62,146 bases of DNA, from the IMG/VR virus record IMGVR_UViG_3300021091_000076, positions 1-62,146 of that record. The stretch is one strand, 5' to 3'. Source of the stretch: a virus. This document shows positions 32,348-41,435 of this stretch, piece by piece. The translations under genes and the position numbers were made by a program. The notes beneath the pieces are model-generated. The model made no database searches. It was given only the letters and a program-made list of their open reading frames with translations, and was not told where the DNA came from. The first letter of the stretch is position 1. The number at the start of each line of letters is the position of its first letter.

Positions 32348-33427
32348 ATGGCAAAAGCATTCGATATTTCAAAATTTAGAAAGTCTATTACTAAGAGTAT
32401 CGAAGGTCTTAGTATCGGCTTCAACGATCCCACAGACTGGGTTTCAACAGGTAACTATGCATTGAATTATTTGATCAGCGGCGATTTTCATAAAGGTGTT
32501 CCTCTTGGTAAAGTCACTGTGTTTGCTGGTGAATCTGGTGCCGGCAAATCATATATCTGTTCTGGCAATCTTATTAAAGCAGCGCAGGCACAAGGAATTT
32601 ATCCTATCTTGATCGATACAGAAAATGCTCTTGATGAAGATTGGCTTAAGGCATTAGGTGTAGATACCGCCGAAGATAAACTTCTCAAACTTAACATGGC
32701 TATGATTGATGATGTAGCTAAGACTATTACAGAATTTGTTGCTGAATACAAAGCCATGCCTGAAGATAGTCGTCCTAAGGTATTATTCGTATTAGATTCT
32801 TTAGGAATGTTACTGACGCCAACAGATGTAAATCAATTCGAGGCAGGCGATTTAAAAGGCGATCTTGGTAGGAAAGCCAAGAGCCTTACAGCCCTAGTTC
32901 GTAATTGTGTGAACATGTTTGGTAGCCTGAACATTGGCCTAGTAGCGACTAATCACACATACGCTAGCCAAGACATGTTTGATCCAGACGACAAGATCTC
33001 AGGCGGACAAGGGTTCATTTACGCAAGTTCTATCGTGGTTGCCATGAGAAAACTCAAACTAAAAGAAGATGAGGATGGCAACAAGATCACTGAAGTAAAA
33101 GGTATACGTGCAGCCTGTAAGATCATGAAAACACGTTACGCTAAGCCTTTTGAATCAGTACAGGTCAAGATCCCTTACGAAACCGGTATGAATCCCTATA
33201 GCGGACTTGTCGACCTTGCTGAAGGAAAAACTATTCTTCAGAAAGACGGCAATAGATTGTCATATACTACTAGCGACGGCGAAATTATCAAACTTTATCG
33301 CAAGGAATGGGAACGTAACGAAGCCGGTAGCCTAGATAAACTAATGGAAGACATTTCAAAACATGGTGAAAAAACTGCAACTGAGATAACTAATACTGTT
33401 AACTTAAACTTGGAGGTTGCGGAATGA
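32348..33427 (+). CDS. uvsX: RecA-like recombinase UvsX
   Basis: Walker A is 'GESGAGKS' (residues 61-68), Walker B 'VLFVLDSLGML'. The L2-like region is 'ISGGQGFIYASSIVVAM', and 'ACKIMKTRYAKPFESVQVKIPYETGMNPYSGLVDLA' matches UvsX C-terminal core strands. The protein forms filaments on ssDNA with UvsY and gp32 for recombination-dependent replication and repair. At 359 residues it is close to T4 UvsX (391). It overlaps the following gene by 4 bases (ATGA). Confidence 0.95.
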   Translation: MAKAFDISKFRKSITKSIEGLSIGFNDPTDWVSTGNYALNYLISGDFHKGVPLGKVTVFAGESGAGKSYICSGNLIKAAQAQGIYPILIDTENALDEDWLKALGVDTAEDKLLKLNMAMIDDVAKTITEFVAEYKAMPEDSRPKVLFVLDSLGMLLTPTDVNQFEAGDLKGDLGRKAKSLTALVRNCVNMFGSLNIGLVATNHTYASQDMFDPDDKISGGQGFIYASSIVVAMRKLKLKEDEDGNKITEVKGIRAACKIMKTRYAKPFESVQVKIPYETGMNPYSGLVDLAEGKTILQKDGNRLSYTTSDGEIIKLYRKEWERNEAGSLDKLMEDISKHGEKTATEITNTVNLNLEVAE

Positions 33428-33657
33428 AAGAAGATTTGATTGCGGATATCTGGACATTAGTTATTGAACATATTCCTGAGAAACATCGCAAAGATCTTGC
33501 AGCAGATTTTGTTAATACTTTGCTTGATTATGGTATCAAAGAATCAACTCTGCAAGGACTCGTTGGTGTCGACAATTATCTAGACGATGCAATTGATTAT
33601 GCTATCGACGGCGAAGAAATCGAAGAAGAAAACGATTACTACGAAGATGAGGAATAA
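33424..33657 (+). CDS. Small acidic protein between uvsX and uvsY (77 aa)
   Basis: A helical N-terminal part ('EDLIADIWTLVIEHIPEKHRKDLAADFVNTLLDYGI') is followed by a very acidic tail ('EEIEEENDYYEDEE'). It is embedded between uvsX and uvsY with overlapping or abutting codons, so it is likely expressed with the recombination proteins. I recognise the arrangement from T4-like cyanophages but know no function. DNA mimicry by the acidic tail is possible speculation. Confidence 0.7.
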   Translation: MKEDLIADIWTLVIEHIPEKHRKDLAADFVNTLLDYGIKESTLQGLVGVDNYLDDAIDYAIDGEEIEEENDYYEDEE

Positions 33658-34113
33658 ATGAATTGGTATGATCGAGTTTCAAAAGACATTTCAAACATAC
33701 CAGATGCCGTGGCATTTTATGAAGCCGAATTGTTGGCTGCAAAACAAGATGCTCGCATAACAGGAAATATTGAAAAAGCATCTGCTGCAATGCCGGGCAT
33801 CGTTGAAAATCGATTTAATCAACTTCAAGAGATAGAAGCTGTTTTAGAATATCTTAACATCGAATTACGCAGACTGCGCAGTCAACATTTTCGTAAATAT
33901 CTTGAAAATTATCAACGCAGCCTGTCCTCTAGAGACTGTGAAAAATTTGTAGAGGGCGAGGCTGACGTCGTTGATTTTGAAAAGATTATAAATGATTTTG
34001 CTCTGTTAAGAAATAAATGGTTGGGCATTATCAAAGCGTTAGATATCAAACAATGGCAGTTATCAAATATTGTTAAATTAAGAACTGCCGGATTAGAAGA
34101 TGCAACATTATGA
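33658..34113 (+). CDS. uvsY: Recombination mediator UvsY
   Basis: The 151-residue helical protein matches the UvsY pattern of T4-like cyanophages: 'EIEAVLEYLNIELRRLRSQHFRKYLENYQRSLSSRD' in the middle and 'LLRNKWLGIIKALDIKQWQLSNIVKLRTAGLEDA' at the end, the counterpart of the C-terminal helix in T4 UvsY (137 aa). UvsY helps UvsX displace gp32 from ssDNA. Gene order gp32-uvsX-uvsY supports the call. It overlaps the next gene by 4 bases. Confidence 0.7.
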   Translation: MNWYDRVSKDISNIPDAVAFYEAELLAAKQDARITGNIEKASAAMPGIVENRFNQLQEIEAVLEYLNIELRRLRSQHFRKYLENYQRSLSSRDCEKFVEGEADVVDFEKIINDFALLRNKWLGIIKALDIKQWQLSNIVKLRTAGLEDATL

Positions 34114-35090
34114 ATGTATTAGTTACAGGTGGCCTGGGTCTTATAGGTCATAACATTGTTAGTAAATTGACAAAACTTGGTCACAAAGTTATAGTCTACG
34201 ATAGTTGTACAAATTACGGAGTAATTCCTCAATCTGAAATAGATTATCTAATTAATGAGCGTAAAAAAATAATAGGCAATGTTGAAATCCATGAAATGGA
34301 TATTATGCAAAGCAGCATTTTTGATTGGTTATTGCCTAGTCATAATATAGATACTATCATTCATCTAGCTTCATTTCCTAGACAAAAAGTAGTAAACTCT
34401 GATCCTGTCCGGGGCAGTGCCGTAATGAGCACAGGTTTATTATTGTTGCTAGAAAAAGCTGTGAAACACAAAGTTCGAAGATTCGTCTACGCTAGCAGTA
34501 GTATGGTCTACGGAGACTTTACAAATTTCGTAAGCGAAGATGCAATATGTAGACCTCAGGGTCAATATGGCATATTGAAATTAGCCGGAGAATGGTTAGT
34601 ACGTGATTATTCTAGAAAATACGGATTAGAACATACCATTCTTAGACCTAGTGCAGTATATGGTCCATTAGATGTGGAGGATAGAGTAATATCCAAATTT
34701 CTTTTGACTGCTATGCGAGGACAAACTCTTAAGGTAAATGGTAGAAATGAAACTTTAGATTTTACCTATGTCGATGATGCCGCCGATGGTTTTGTAAATG
34801 CTACACTTTCACAAAAAACAATAAATCAAACTTATAATATCACGAAAAGTCACAGTAAAACATTATTAGCAGCAGCAGAACTAGCTGTAAGATTAGTCGG
34901 AAAAGGCAGTATTGAAGTTCGAGAAAAAGATGCAGACTTTCCCAGCAGGGGTGCTTTAGATATTACAGCAGCTCGACGAGATTTTAATTTTGACCCAAAA
35001 ATAGATATAGAAGAAGGATTTGAAATCTATTATAACTGGTTAATAGAATCGGAATATTGGCAATCTAATCTAAAAAATACAATTATCTGA
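34110..35090 (+). CDS. NAD-dependent nucleotide-sugar epimerase/dehydratase (SDR)
   Basis: The Rossmann motif 'VTGGLGLIGHNIV' at the N-terminus, catalytic Ser region 'YASSSMVYGDF' and YxxxK 'YGILKLAGEWLVRDY' place it in the extended SDR family acting on nucleotide sugars. 'LRPSAVYGPLDVEDRVISKFL' and 'TLDFTYVDDAADGFVNAT' are typical substrate-domain features. It is the first gene of the sugar cluster and overlaps uvsY by 4 bases, so the cluster begins on the recombination transcript. The exact sugar cannot be read from sequence. Confidence 0.85.
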   Translation: MNVLVTGGLGLIGHNIVSKLTKLGHKVIVYDSCTNYGVIPQSEIDYLINERKKIIGNVEIHEMDIMQSSIFDWLLPSHNIDTIIHLASFPRQKVVNSDPVRGSAVMSTGLLLLLEKAVKHKVRRFVYASSSMVYGDFTNFVSEDAICRPQGQYGILKLAGEWLVRDYSRKYGLEHTILRPSAVYGPLDVEDRVISKFLLTAMRGQTLKVNGRNETLDFTYVDDAADGFVNATLSQKTINQTYNITKSHSKTLLAAAELAVRLVGKGSIEVREKDADFPSRGALDITAARRDFNFDPKIDIEEGFEIYYNWLIESEYWQSNLKNTII

Positions 35091-35093
35091 GCA

Positions 35094-35101
35094 TATAAAT
35101 A
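35094..35101 (+). promoter_or_regulatory. Perfect T4 late promoter TATAAATA, leaderless spacing
   Basis: TATAAATA (exact T4 consensus), then CTAGC, then ATG (35107). It gives the sugar cluster its own late expression, with a 5-base spacer and no ribosome binding site. Confidence 0.75.
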
Positions 35102-35106
35102 CTAGC

Positions 35107-35868
35107 ATGAAAAAAATCGTGCTAGTCACAGGGGGATTTGACCCCATACATTCTGGGCATATTGCCTATTTCAAAGCTGCCAAAACCCTAGGCGATCATT
35201 TAATCGTTGGCCTAAACAGTGACGACTGGCTTGAAAGGAAAAAAGGCCGGGCATTTATGCCTTGGAACGAAAGATTATGCGTTATAAACAATCTGTCAAT
35301 GGTAGATGAAGTTTATACGTTTGATGACACAGACGGATCTGCTAAATCATTTATTCAACAAGTAAGGGCTCATTATCCTGAAGCCGAATTAATTTTTGCC
35401 AACGGTGGGGATAGAACAGCTAAAAATATTCCAGAAATGGATATTATAGATCCTAATATTTGTTTTGAATTCGGAATAGGGGGCGAAGATAAAAAGAATT
35501 CTAGTTCTTGGATTCTTGAAGAATGGAAGGCTCCGAAAACTGAAAGACAATGGGGATACTTTAGAGTATTACACGAAGTTCCCGGAATGAAAGTGAAAGA
35601 ATTAACTGTAAATCCGGGTAAGAGCCTTTCTATGCAAAGACACTTTTTTAGATCAGAGTATTGGATAGTCAGCGAGGGTCGTGCAGCAGTTCGTCAATTA
35701 ACCACTAGCGGATATGAATTACCGACCAAAGAATTAGAAAAACATTCTGAATTCGATATACCTGTGACTGGTTGGCATCAGCTACATAATCCATATGATG
35801 AGCCTTGCAAGATCGTAGAAATTCAATACGGAGAAAACTGTATAGAAGAGGACATCGAAAGAAAATGA
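35107..35868 (+). CDS. Nucleotidyltransferase-cupin fusion (HldE/TagD-type + cupin)
   Basis: Residues 1-140 form a cytidylyltransferase-like domain: 'VTGGFDPIHSGHIAYFKAAKTLGDHLIVGLNSDDWL' with the HxGH-type motif, then 'FANGGDRTAKNIPE'. This fits heptose-1-phosphate or glycerol-3-phosphate nucleotide transfer. Residues about 155-253 form a cupin ('VLHEVPGMKVKELTVNPGKSLSMQRHFFRSEYWIVSEGRAAV', 'WHQLHNPYDEPCKIVEIQYG') like the type II mannose-6-phosphate isomerase barrel. Such a fusion could join sugar isomerisation to activation in one chain. It is led by a perfect late promoter and overlaps the next gene by 4 bases. Confidence 0.8.
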   Translation: MKKIVLVTGGFDPIHSGHIAYFKAAKTLGDHLIVGLNSDDWLERKKGRAFMPWNERLCVINNLSMVDEVYTFDDTDGSAKSFIQQVRAHYPEAELIFANGGDRTAKNIPEMDIIDPNICFEFGIGGEDKKNSSSWILEEWKAPKTERQWGYFRVLHEVPGMKVKELTVNPGKSLSMQRHFFRSEYWIVSEGRAAVRQLTTSGYELPTKELEKHSEFDIPVTGWHQLHNPYDEPCKIVEIQYGENCIEEDIERK

Positions 35869-36545
35869 TTCCTGTGTTTATAGGTTACGATCCCAGAGAA
35901 GCCATAGCCTTTCACGTCTGTTCAAACAGTATAATTCGTCATTCTAGTCAGCCCGTCAGCATTTCGCCGTTAGCTTTAAACATACTCAAAGATTACAAAG
36001 AAACACACACCGACGGCAGCAACCATTTCATATACAGTAGATTTTTAGTTCCTCACCTAATGAATTATAACGGCTGGGCGTTATTCATCGACGGAGATAT
36101 GTTATTGAGAGATGACATATCAAATCTTTGGAATCTTAGAGACGAATCTAAAGCAGTAATGGTAGTAAAACATGAATATTCAACTAGAATGACTGAAAAG
36201 TATTTAGGATCTAAGAATGAAAATTATCCTAGAAAAAATTGGAGTAGTGTTATATTATGGAATTGTAAGCATTCTGCGAATAAATTAGTAACTCCCGACT
36301 ATATTCAGAATGCCACTGGCGCACAAGTACATAGATTTTCTTGGTTGACTGATGACCTAATAGGAGAAATCCCAAAAGAATGGAATTGGTTAGATATTGA
36401 ATATGATCATAATCCTGATGCTAAACTAGTTCATTATACCTTAGGTTCTCCATGCTTCCACGAGTTTGCAGATAAAGGTAGTTTTAGCAACGAATGGCAT
36501 AGAGAAAGAATCTACACAGAATATTGTCAACAGAAAGATATATGA
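35865..36545 (+). CDS. Glycosyltransferase, GT-A fold (GT8-like), 226 aa
   Basis: I start at 35865, whose ATG overlaps the previous stop (ATGA), not at 35805. 'IPVFIGYDPREAIAFHVCSNSIIRHSS' opens like GT8-type enzymes. The metal-binding DxD appears as 'ALFIDGDMLLRDDISNLW', and 'LVHYTLGSPCFHEF' matches the later His-containing acceptor region. It would add a hexose from a nucleotide sugar to a growing glycan. Acceptor unknown. Confidence 0.8.
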   Translation: MIPVFIGYDPREAIAFHVCSNSIIRHSSQPVSISPLALNILKDYKETHTDGSNHFIYSRFLVPHLMNYNGWALFIDGDMLLRDDISNLWNLRDESKAVMVVKHEYSTRMTEKYLGSKNENYPRKNWSSVILWNCKHSANKLVTPDYIQNATGAQVHRFSWLTDDLIGEIPKEWNWLDIEYDHNPDAKLVHYTLGSPCFHEFADKGSFSNEWHRERIYTEYCQQKDI

Positions 36546-37369
36546 ACAATTGGTTATTTCTTAGTAAAGACGGCCAGGATGAATATGTAAACATGTTCGC
36601 CATAGGGACCGGTGGGCGAGTAGTGTCTACTCAAGATTTTATCTTTGAAGATTCAAACGATCCATTAGTAATACGAGGTATACTGAAAAAGAAAATCATA
36701 CAAGAATGTTGGCGAACCACTAGAGATTTTTATTTTATTGACACTGGCTATCTAGGAAATCAAAAAGGACCTTTAAACCCCATGGGTTGGAAATATTATC
36801 ATCGTATAGTAAAAAATGATTTACAATATTCCGGAGATATTATTTCTAGGCGGGATGATCGATTTAAAAAATTAATGATTCCCATTAGCCCTTGGAAACG
36901 AGGCGGTCGAAAAATTTTAATAGCAAAACCAGACGATAAGCCTATGAGATTTTATGGTCTTCATTTAGAGCAATGGTTGGAAGAAACTATCAATGTTATT
37001 AAACAATATACCGATAAAGAAATTGTAGTAAGAGAAAGGGTGAAAAGCAGAACTGACAGAATGGTACATAACACTCTCAAAGAAGCGTTAGATGACGACG
37101 TACATTGTTTAGTTACTTTCAATAGCAATTCTGCTACAGAATCTATACTACATGGTATACCTGCATTCACACTAGCACCAAGCCATGCTGCTAGTCCTGT
37201 AACTAGCAACGATCTATCAAAGATTGAAAGCCCTTATTATCCCGATAGAGACAAAGTATACGCATGGGCTTGTCACTTAGCTTATTTGCAATTCCATAAT
37301 AATGAATTGCGCGATGGATCAGCCAAGAGAATAATAGAAGAAACATATGGAAAAATTAAGACTTCCTAA
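36542..37369 (+). CDS. Capsule-transferase-like (GT-B/KpsC-S style) paralogue A (275 aa)
   Basis: It starts at 36542, overlapping the previous stop. The C-terminal half has 'HCLVTFNSNSATESILHGIPAFTLAPSHAASPV' and 'LSKIESPYYPDRDKVYAWACHLAYLQFHNNEL'. The same scheme (N.NS...A...G.P, then 'IE.P..PDR...W...L...Q') recurs in three other genes here (38698, 39632, 45457). The pattern recalls the donor half of capsule polysaccharide transferases (KpsC/KpsS type). A glycosyltransferase role is inferred. Confidence 0.6.
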   Translation: MNNWLFLSKDGQDEYVNMFAIGTGGRVVSTQDFIFEDSNDPLVIRGILKKKIIQECWRTTRDFYFIDTGYLGNQKGPLNPMGWKYYHRIVKNDLQYSGDIISRRDDRFKKLMIPISPWKRGGRKILIAKPDDKPMRFYGLHLEQWLEETINVIKQYTDKEIVVRERVKSRTDRMVHNTLKEALDDDVHCLVTFNSNSATESILHGIPAFTLAPSHAASPVTSNDLSKIESPYYPDRDKVYAWACHLAYLQFHNNELRDGSAKRIIEETYGKIKTS

Positions 37370-38012
37370 AGATAGTTATTTTTACACTCTAGAAAAAAAT
37401 AACGAAATATTAAATTTTGGAAAACCGTCGAGAGATATAGCATTATCTCATGTAAAAAATCACAGAACTGTTATAGACATCGGAGCTCACATAGGTATTA
37501 GCGTGTTACAATGGTCCAAGTTATTTAAAAATGTCTATGCTTTTGAACCTATGTTAGAGCATTATGAATGTTTGATTTCTAACACCAACAATTTAACAAA
37601 CGTCGAATGTTTTAATTATGCCCTAAGTAACGAAACATCGATAAAAAATGCTGCATATAGAACACTAAAAAACAGCGGAAGTTTTCAATTGTTGGATGAT
37701 CAATATCAACAACCTTCGAAGAAACCACCTAGGCAACTATATCAAGTAGAAACTAAAAAATTAGATGATCACAATTTTACAGAGATAGATTTAATTAAGA
37801 TAGATGTTGAAGGTTGGGAGCTAGAAGTATTGTTAGGAGCAAAATCTACCATCATCAAGAATTCTCCTGTACTGATTGTAGAATTTACTGGAGGGAATTC
37901 AAGTAAAAGTTTGCATAGATATGATGTAAACCTCTATAACGAATTTATAAACGAAATAGGATATATCCCCGTAGGATCCTATGACGACGACATAATATAT
38001 ATAAAAGGATAA
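37347..38012 (+). CDS. FkbM-family methyltransferase
   Basis: SAM-binding motif 'TVIDIGAHIGISVLQW' (near residue 50), 'VYAFEPMLEHYECL' and the family-typical 'IDLIKIDVEGWELEVLLGA' and 'PVLIVEF'. FkbM enzymes O-methylate sugars and other natural products, so in this cluster the target is probably a glycan. It overlaps the upstream gene by 23 bases. Length (221 aa) is standard. Confidence 0.85.
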   Translation: MEKLRLPKDSYFYTLEKNNEILNFGKPSRDIALSHVKNHRTVIDIGAHIGISVLQWSKLFKNVYAFEPMLEHYECLISNTNNLTNVECFNYALSNETSIKNAAYRTLKNSGSFQLLDDQYQQPSKKPPRQLYQVETKKLDDHNFTEIDLIKIDVEGWELEVLLGAKSTIIKNSPVLIVEFTGGNSSKSLHRYDVNLYNEFINEIGYIPVGSYDDDIIYIKG

Positions 38013-38014
38013 AC

Positions 38015-38698
38015 ATGAATTTGCATTTTATAACTAGCGTATCAAAAAACTATTGGTACGATACAGCACAATATTGTGTTAGAACATGGAATAGTTTTCC
38101 CGGACCAATAACTGTATATGTAGACCAAAAGGATGGAGATTTAGATTGGTTGAAAGATATTCCTTTTCATAAAGAATTATTGTATGTGCCTAACCTAGAC
38201 GCAAGAGTTGCTGATCGAGCTAAGGTAAGAAAATTTTGGGGTAAAGCCTGCGCACAAATTACTGCTCTTAGGAACAGGGGCATGGACGAAAGAATTATAT
38301 GGATTGACGCCGACGTAGAAAATACTTTATCTCCGATGCCGCATCAAATTTTTAATTTTGAATTTGTCGAACCAGTAGCTGTAATGAACTCGGGTGATCG
38401 CGAAGATTGCTGGGAATCTGGGATTGTGATTTTTAATCAAAAAGCAGAAAAATTTGATCGTTTCGTTCGTGCATACGAAAAAGCATGGTTAGATGAGGAT
38501 ACACTATTAGGATTATGGAGACCATATGATGCTCAGGTCCTCGGACATGTATGCACTGAAAGATCATATAGAAATCTATGCCACAGAGATTGTTCTAATA
38601 TAGATGCATTGTCTAATACACATTTTGCTTCTTATTTTAAACATTGGATTAACAAAGACAATAAGAAATTACTGTCGGAAAAAAACAAAGGTAGATAA
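38015..38698 (+). CDS. GT-A-type glycosyltransferase (227 aa)
   Basis: The opening 'MNLHFITSVSKNYWYDTAQYCVRTWNSFPG' and central 'ERIIWIDADVENTLSPMP' (a DxD metal motif) are characteristic of GT-A enzymes with short phage-type chains. 'NSGDREDCWESGIVIFN' follows, similar to the GT8-like 'N.GV..fN' site. The next gene's ATG shares the last base of its stop. Probably one of several sequential transferases in the cluster. Confidence 0.7.
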   Translation: MNLHFITSVSKNYWYDTAQYCVRTWNSFPGPITVYVDQKDGDLDWLKDIPFHKELLYVPNLDARVADRAKVRKFWGKACAQITALRNRGMDERIIWIDADVENTLSPMPHQIFNFEFVEPVAVMNSGDREDCWESGIVIFNQKAEKFDRFVRAYEKAWLDEDTLLGLWRPYDAQVLGHVCTERSYRNLCHRDCSNIDALSNTHFASYFKHWINKDNKKLLSEKNKGR

Positions 38699-39630
38699 TG
38701 TCAACCGTAGCCGTTTATCACGGATCAATACCCAATAAAAAAAGTCAAGAGAAAATTGATCTCTTATTGAATTTTTCTGAAGGTGTAAAACGCTGCGGAG
38801 AGTTAGTATTTGATTATAATGATCATCATTACAGACCCTCGGATGTAGCTGTTATACAAGGATGGACTGCTCCTGGCGTGCCGGTCAGCAAGCATTTAAT
38901 ATTAAGAAATACTGTTATCCAACAACAATTAAGATTAAAGAAGTATGTAGTTGGTGTTGACAGCAATTTATTTTTATATGCAAATAAGAATAATCCACAA
39001 CATTATCTAAGATATAGTTTTAATGGCATTTTTCCTAATTCCGGAATATATTGCGATACAGAAATTGATCCCAGTCGTTGGAAAAAAATTAGCAAAAATT
39101 TTAATATCTCTTTAAAAGAATATCGTAACACTGGCGGTCATATATTGTTATGTTTACAAAGAAATGGTGGTTGGAGCATGGATGGATTCGATGTGCAAGA
39201 TTGGGCTAATGATGTTATAGATCGAATTAAAAAATATACTGATCGTCCTATAATCATAAGACCCCATCCCGGTGACAAAGATGCTATGAATTATCTTAAT
39301 CACAGGATGCCTCGTTGCAAGATAAAATTTAGTAAGCGTGTGCTGTTGAGTTACAATGAAAATTTAGTTGATGATTTAAATGATTGCTGGGCTGCAATTA
39401 ATTATAATTCTAGTCCGGTAGTGGGGGCTGCTATCGAGGGCGTGCCTATTTTCGTTACAGATCCAATAAGAAGTCAATGTGCAGAAATCGCTAACACTGA
39501 TCTTACTCAAATAGAAAATCCATTGTTGCCAGATAGACAGGCTTGGGTTGAACGGCTATCGATGTTTCATTGGAACTTTGATGAGCTAAAAAGCGGAGAG
39601 TGCTGGCAGCATATGAAAAAATTTATTTAA
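38698..39630 (+). CDS. Capsule-transferase-like paralogue B (310 aa)
   Basis: This paralogue has 'PIIIRPHPGDKDAM' in the middle and 'CWAAINYNSSPVVGAAIEGVPIFVTDPIRSQCAEIANTDLTQIENPLLPDRQAWVERLSMFHWNFDELKSG' at the C-terminus, the clearest form of the shared scheme. The RPHPG and NYNSS segments correspond to donor-binding loops of GT-B capsule transferases. Alternative: a glycosyltransferase family specific to aquatic phages. Confidence 0.65.
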   Translation: MSTVAVYHGSIPNKKSQEKIDLLLNFSEGVKRCGELVFDYNDHHYRPSDVAVIQGWTAPGVPVSKHLILRNTVIQQQLRLKKYVVGVDSNLFLYANKNNPQHYLRYSFNGIFPNSGIYCDTEIDPSRWKKISKNFNISLKEYRNTGGHILLCLQRNGGWSMDGFDVQDWANDVIDRIKKYTDRPIIIRPHPGDKDAMNYLNHRMPRCKIKFSKRVLLSYNENLVDDLNDCWAAINYNSSPVVGAAIEGVPIFVTDPIRSQCAEIANTDLTQIENPLLPDRQAWVERLSMFHWNFDELKSGECWQHMKKFI

Positions 39631-39631
39631 A

Positions 39632-40429
39632 ATGTTACAAATTTTAGAAAAAGATTACCAAGAAGGTATTAGATGGTTTGAAAATTGGAATGGCTTAAAT
39701 AGGGTAGATAGCCACGAATCTGTAAATGCTAATGTTCCTATTATAATAGGAGCAGATCTTCTTCGACCAGAAGTTAGAAACTTTTTAAATCTCAATCAAC
39801 CGGGCATTTATATAGCAAGAGGATACCTAGGAAATCATATACGTAAAACAAGATGGTGGTGGAGATATAGTATAAATTCATGGGCTAATACCAAGATACT
39901 AGATATCCCATATTCGAGATGGGATCTATTGAATTTAGAAAGACATCCTTGGAAAGTCAAAGAAGTAAAACGTGTATTAATCGCTCCTAGTAAGATGACA
40001 CAGCCTATATGGGATCCATCTAGCGGTTGGGGATGGGCTGAATATATGTCTACTCGATTTCCAGGAGCCGATGTTAAAATTAGATACAAGAAAGGCAAAT
40101 CAGGACTAAGATGGGAATCCTTATTCAAAGATTTAGATTGGGCAGATCTAGTTGTAGCACAAGGATCTGCCATAACAGCTGAGGCATTCTGGTACGGAAA
40201 AAAGGTCATTAGTCTAGGACCATGCACGACATGGGCTGCTGAGAAAAATACACTTAAAGATTGGAAAAATCCTAAAGAACCGGAATTAAGAGATTCTTGG
40301 CATGAACATCTTGCATGGTCGCAATTCACAGAAGAAGAATGGAAATCTCAAGAAGCACTACAGCTTATTGAAAAATATATAGGATCAATATTAGATTACG
40401 GTATTAGACACAATTACAAATTTAATTAG
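39632..40429 (+). CDS. Capsule-transferase-like paralogue C, divergent (265 aa)
   Basis: It opens 'MLQILEKDYQEGIRWFENWNGLNRVD'. The C-terminal part contains 'DLVVAQGSAITAEAFWYGKKVISLGPCTTWAAEKN' and 'ELRDSWHEHLAWSQFTEEEWKS', a more divergent version of the paralogue scheme. Its 3' end overlaps the convergent epimerase gene by 8 bases. It is the last plus-strand gene before the minus-strand block. Confidence 0.55.
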   Translation: MLQILEKDYQEGIRWFENWNGLNRVDSHESVNANVPIIIGADLLRPEVRNFLNLNQPGIYIARGYLGNHIRKTRWWWRYSINSWANTKILDIPYSRWDLLNLERHPWKVKEVKRVLIAPSKMTQPIWDPSSGWGWAEYMSTRFPGADVKIRYKKGKSGLRWESLFKDLDWADLVVAQGSAITAEAFWYGKKVISLGPCTTWAAEKNTLKDWKNPKEPELRDSWHEHLAWSQFTEEEWKSQEALQLIEKYIGSILDYGIRHNYKFN

Positions 40430-41435
40430 TTTTTCCTAATTTCAATAAAATTTTAAGTTCGTTATCTTTGTAATTATTTTTAGAAACTTGATCAAAGATC
40501 CACTGGTATGTTATTTCTAATCCAGTTTTTAATGGCTGTTTGTAATCCCAACCTAACTTATTTCTAATTAATGTATTATCAGAGTTACGACCTCTAACTC
40601 CTTCAGGACCAGATATATTTTTAATAGTTAATTTTTTTCCTGAAATATCTATAACCATCTGAGCTAATTGATTAATGCTGACCATTTCTTCGCTGCCTAT
40701 GTTAACTGGACCGGAGAAATCGCTGTTCATTAATCTAATAGTAGCTTCCACACATTCGTCGATAAACAAGAAGGATCGAGTTTGTTTTCCGTCACCCCAT
40801 ACTTCTATATATGTTCCGTCCACAGCTTCAGCGACTTTCCTACACATAGCAGCAGGAGCTTTTTCTCTTCCTCCTGCCCATGTTCCCTGAGGTCCGAATA
40901 TATTATGGTACCTAGCCACTCGAACTTGAATTCGGTAATTCCTCATTAATGCCAAAAATAATCTTTCACTAAAAAGTTTTTCCCATCCGTATTCGCTATC
41001 GGGCGCAGCAGGATATGCACTTTCTTCCGAACATAAAGGATTGTCGGGATCTTCTTGATTATAAGCAGGATACATACAGGCACTAGAGCTATAAAAAACC
41101 TTTTTAATTTGTTTAGCAACAATTTGCTCGACCACATTTAAATTAATAGTAGCCGAATTATGCATAATGTCAGCATCGTGCTCACCGGTAAAGATATAAC
41201 CTGCCCCGCCCATATCTGCTGCTAATTGGTATATTTCATCTATGTCGGTTGTAATAATATTTCTACAAATTTCTTGTTCTCTTAAATCTCCAATTATAAA
41301 TTCGTCTGCTGAAGTCGAGCTAAACTCTGGATGTTTTAGATCAACTCCTCTAACCCAATTACCTTCTGCTTTGAGACGTTTAACTAAATGAGATCCAATA
41401 AATCCACCGGCCCCTAACACTAAAATTTTTTTCAT
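40422..41435 (-). CDS. GDP-mannose 3,5-epimerase-like enzyme
   Basis: Very close in pattern to plant and bacterial GDP-mannose 3,5-epimerases: 'LGAGGFIGSHLV', 'YQLAADMGGAGYIFTGEHDADIMHN', 'YSSSACMYPAYNQ', 'YGWEKLFSERL', 'RYHNIFGPQGTWAGGREKAPAAMCRK', 'WGDGKQTRSFLFIDECVEATIRLM' and 'GPEGVRGRNSDNTLI'. The 337-residue length is normal. The known reaction converts GDP-D-mannose to GDP-L-galactose/GDP-L-gulose; related enzymes act on GDP-heptose. It implies a GDP-activated sugar made by the phage or host. Confidence 0.88.
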   Translation of the reverse strand: MKKILVLGAGGFIGSHLVKRLKAEGNWVRGVDLKHPEFSSTSADEFIIGDLREQEICRNIITTDIDEIYQLAADMGGAGYIFTGEHDADIMHNSATINLNVVEQIVAKQIKKVFYSSSACMYPAYNQEDPDNPLCSEESAYPAAPDSEYGWEKLFSERLFLALMRNYRIQVRVARYHNIFGPQGTWAGGREKAPAAMCRKVAEAVDGTYIEVWGDGKQTRSFLFIDECVEATIRLMNSDFSGPVNIGSEEMVSINQLAQMVIDISGKKLTIKNISGPEGVRGRNSDNTLIRNKLGWDYKQPLKTGLEITYQWIFDQVSKNNYKDNELKILLKLGKTN

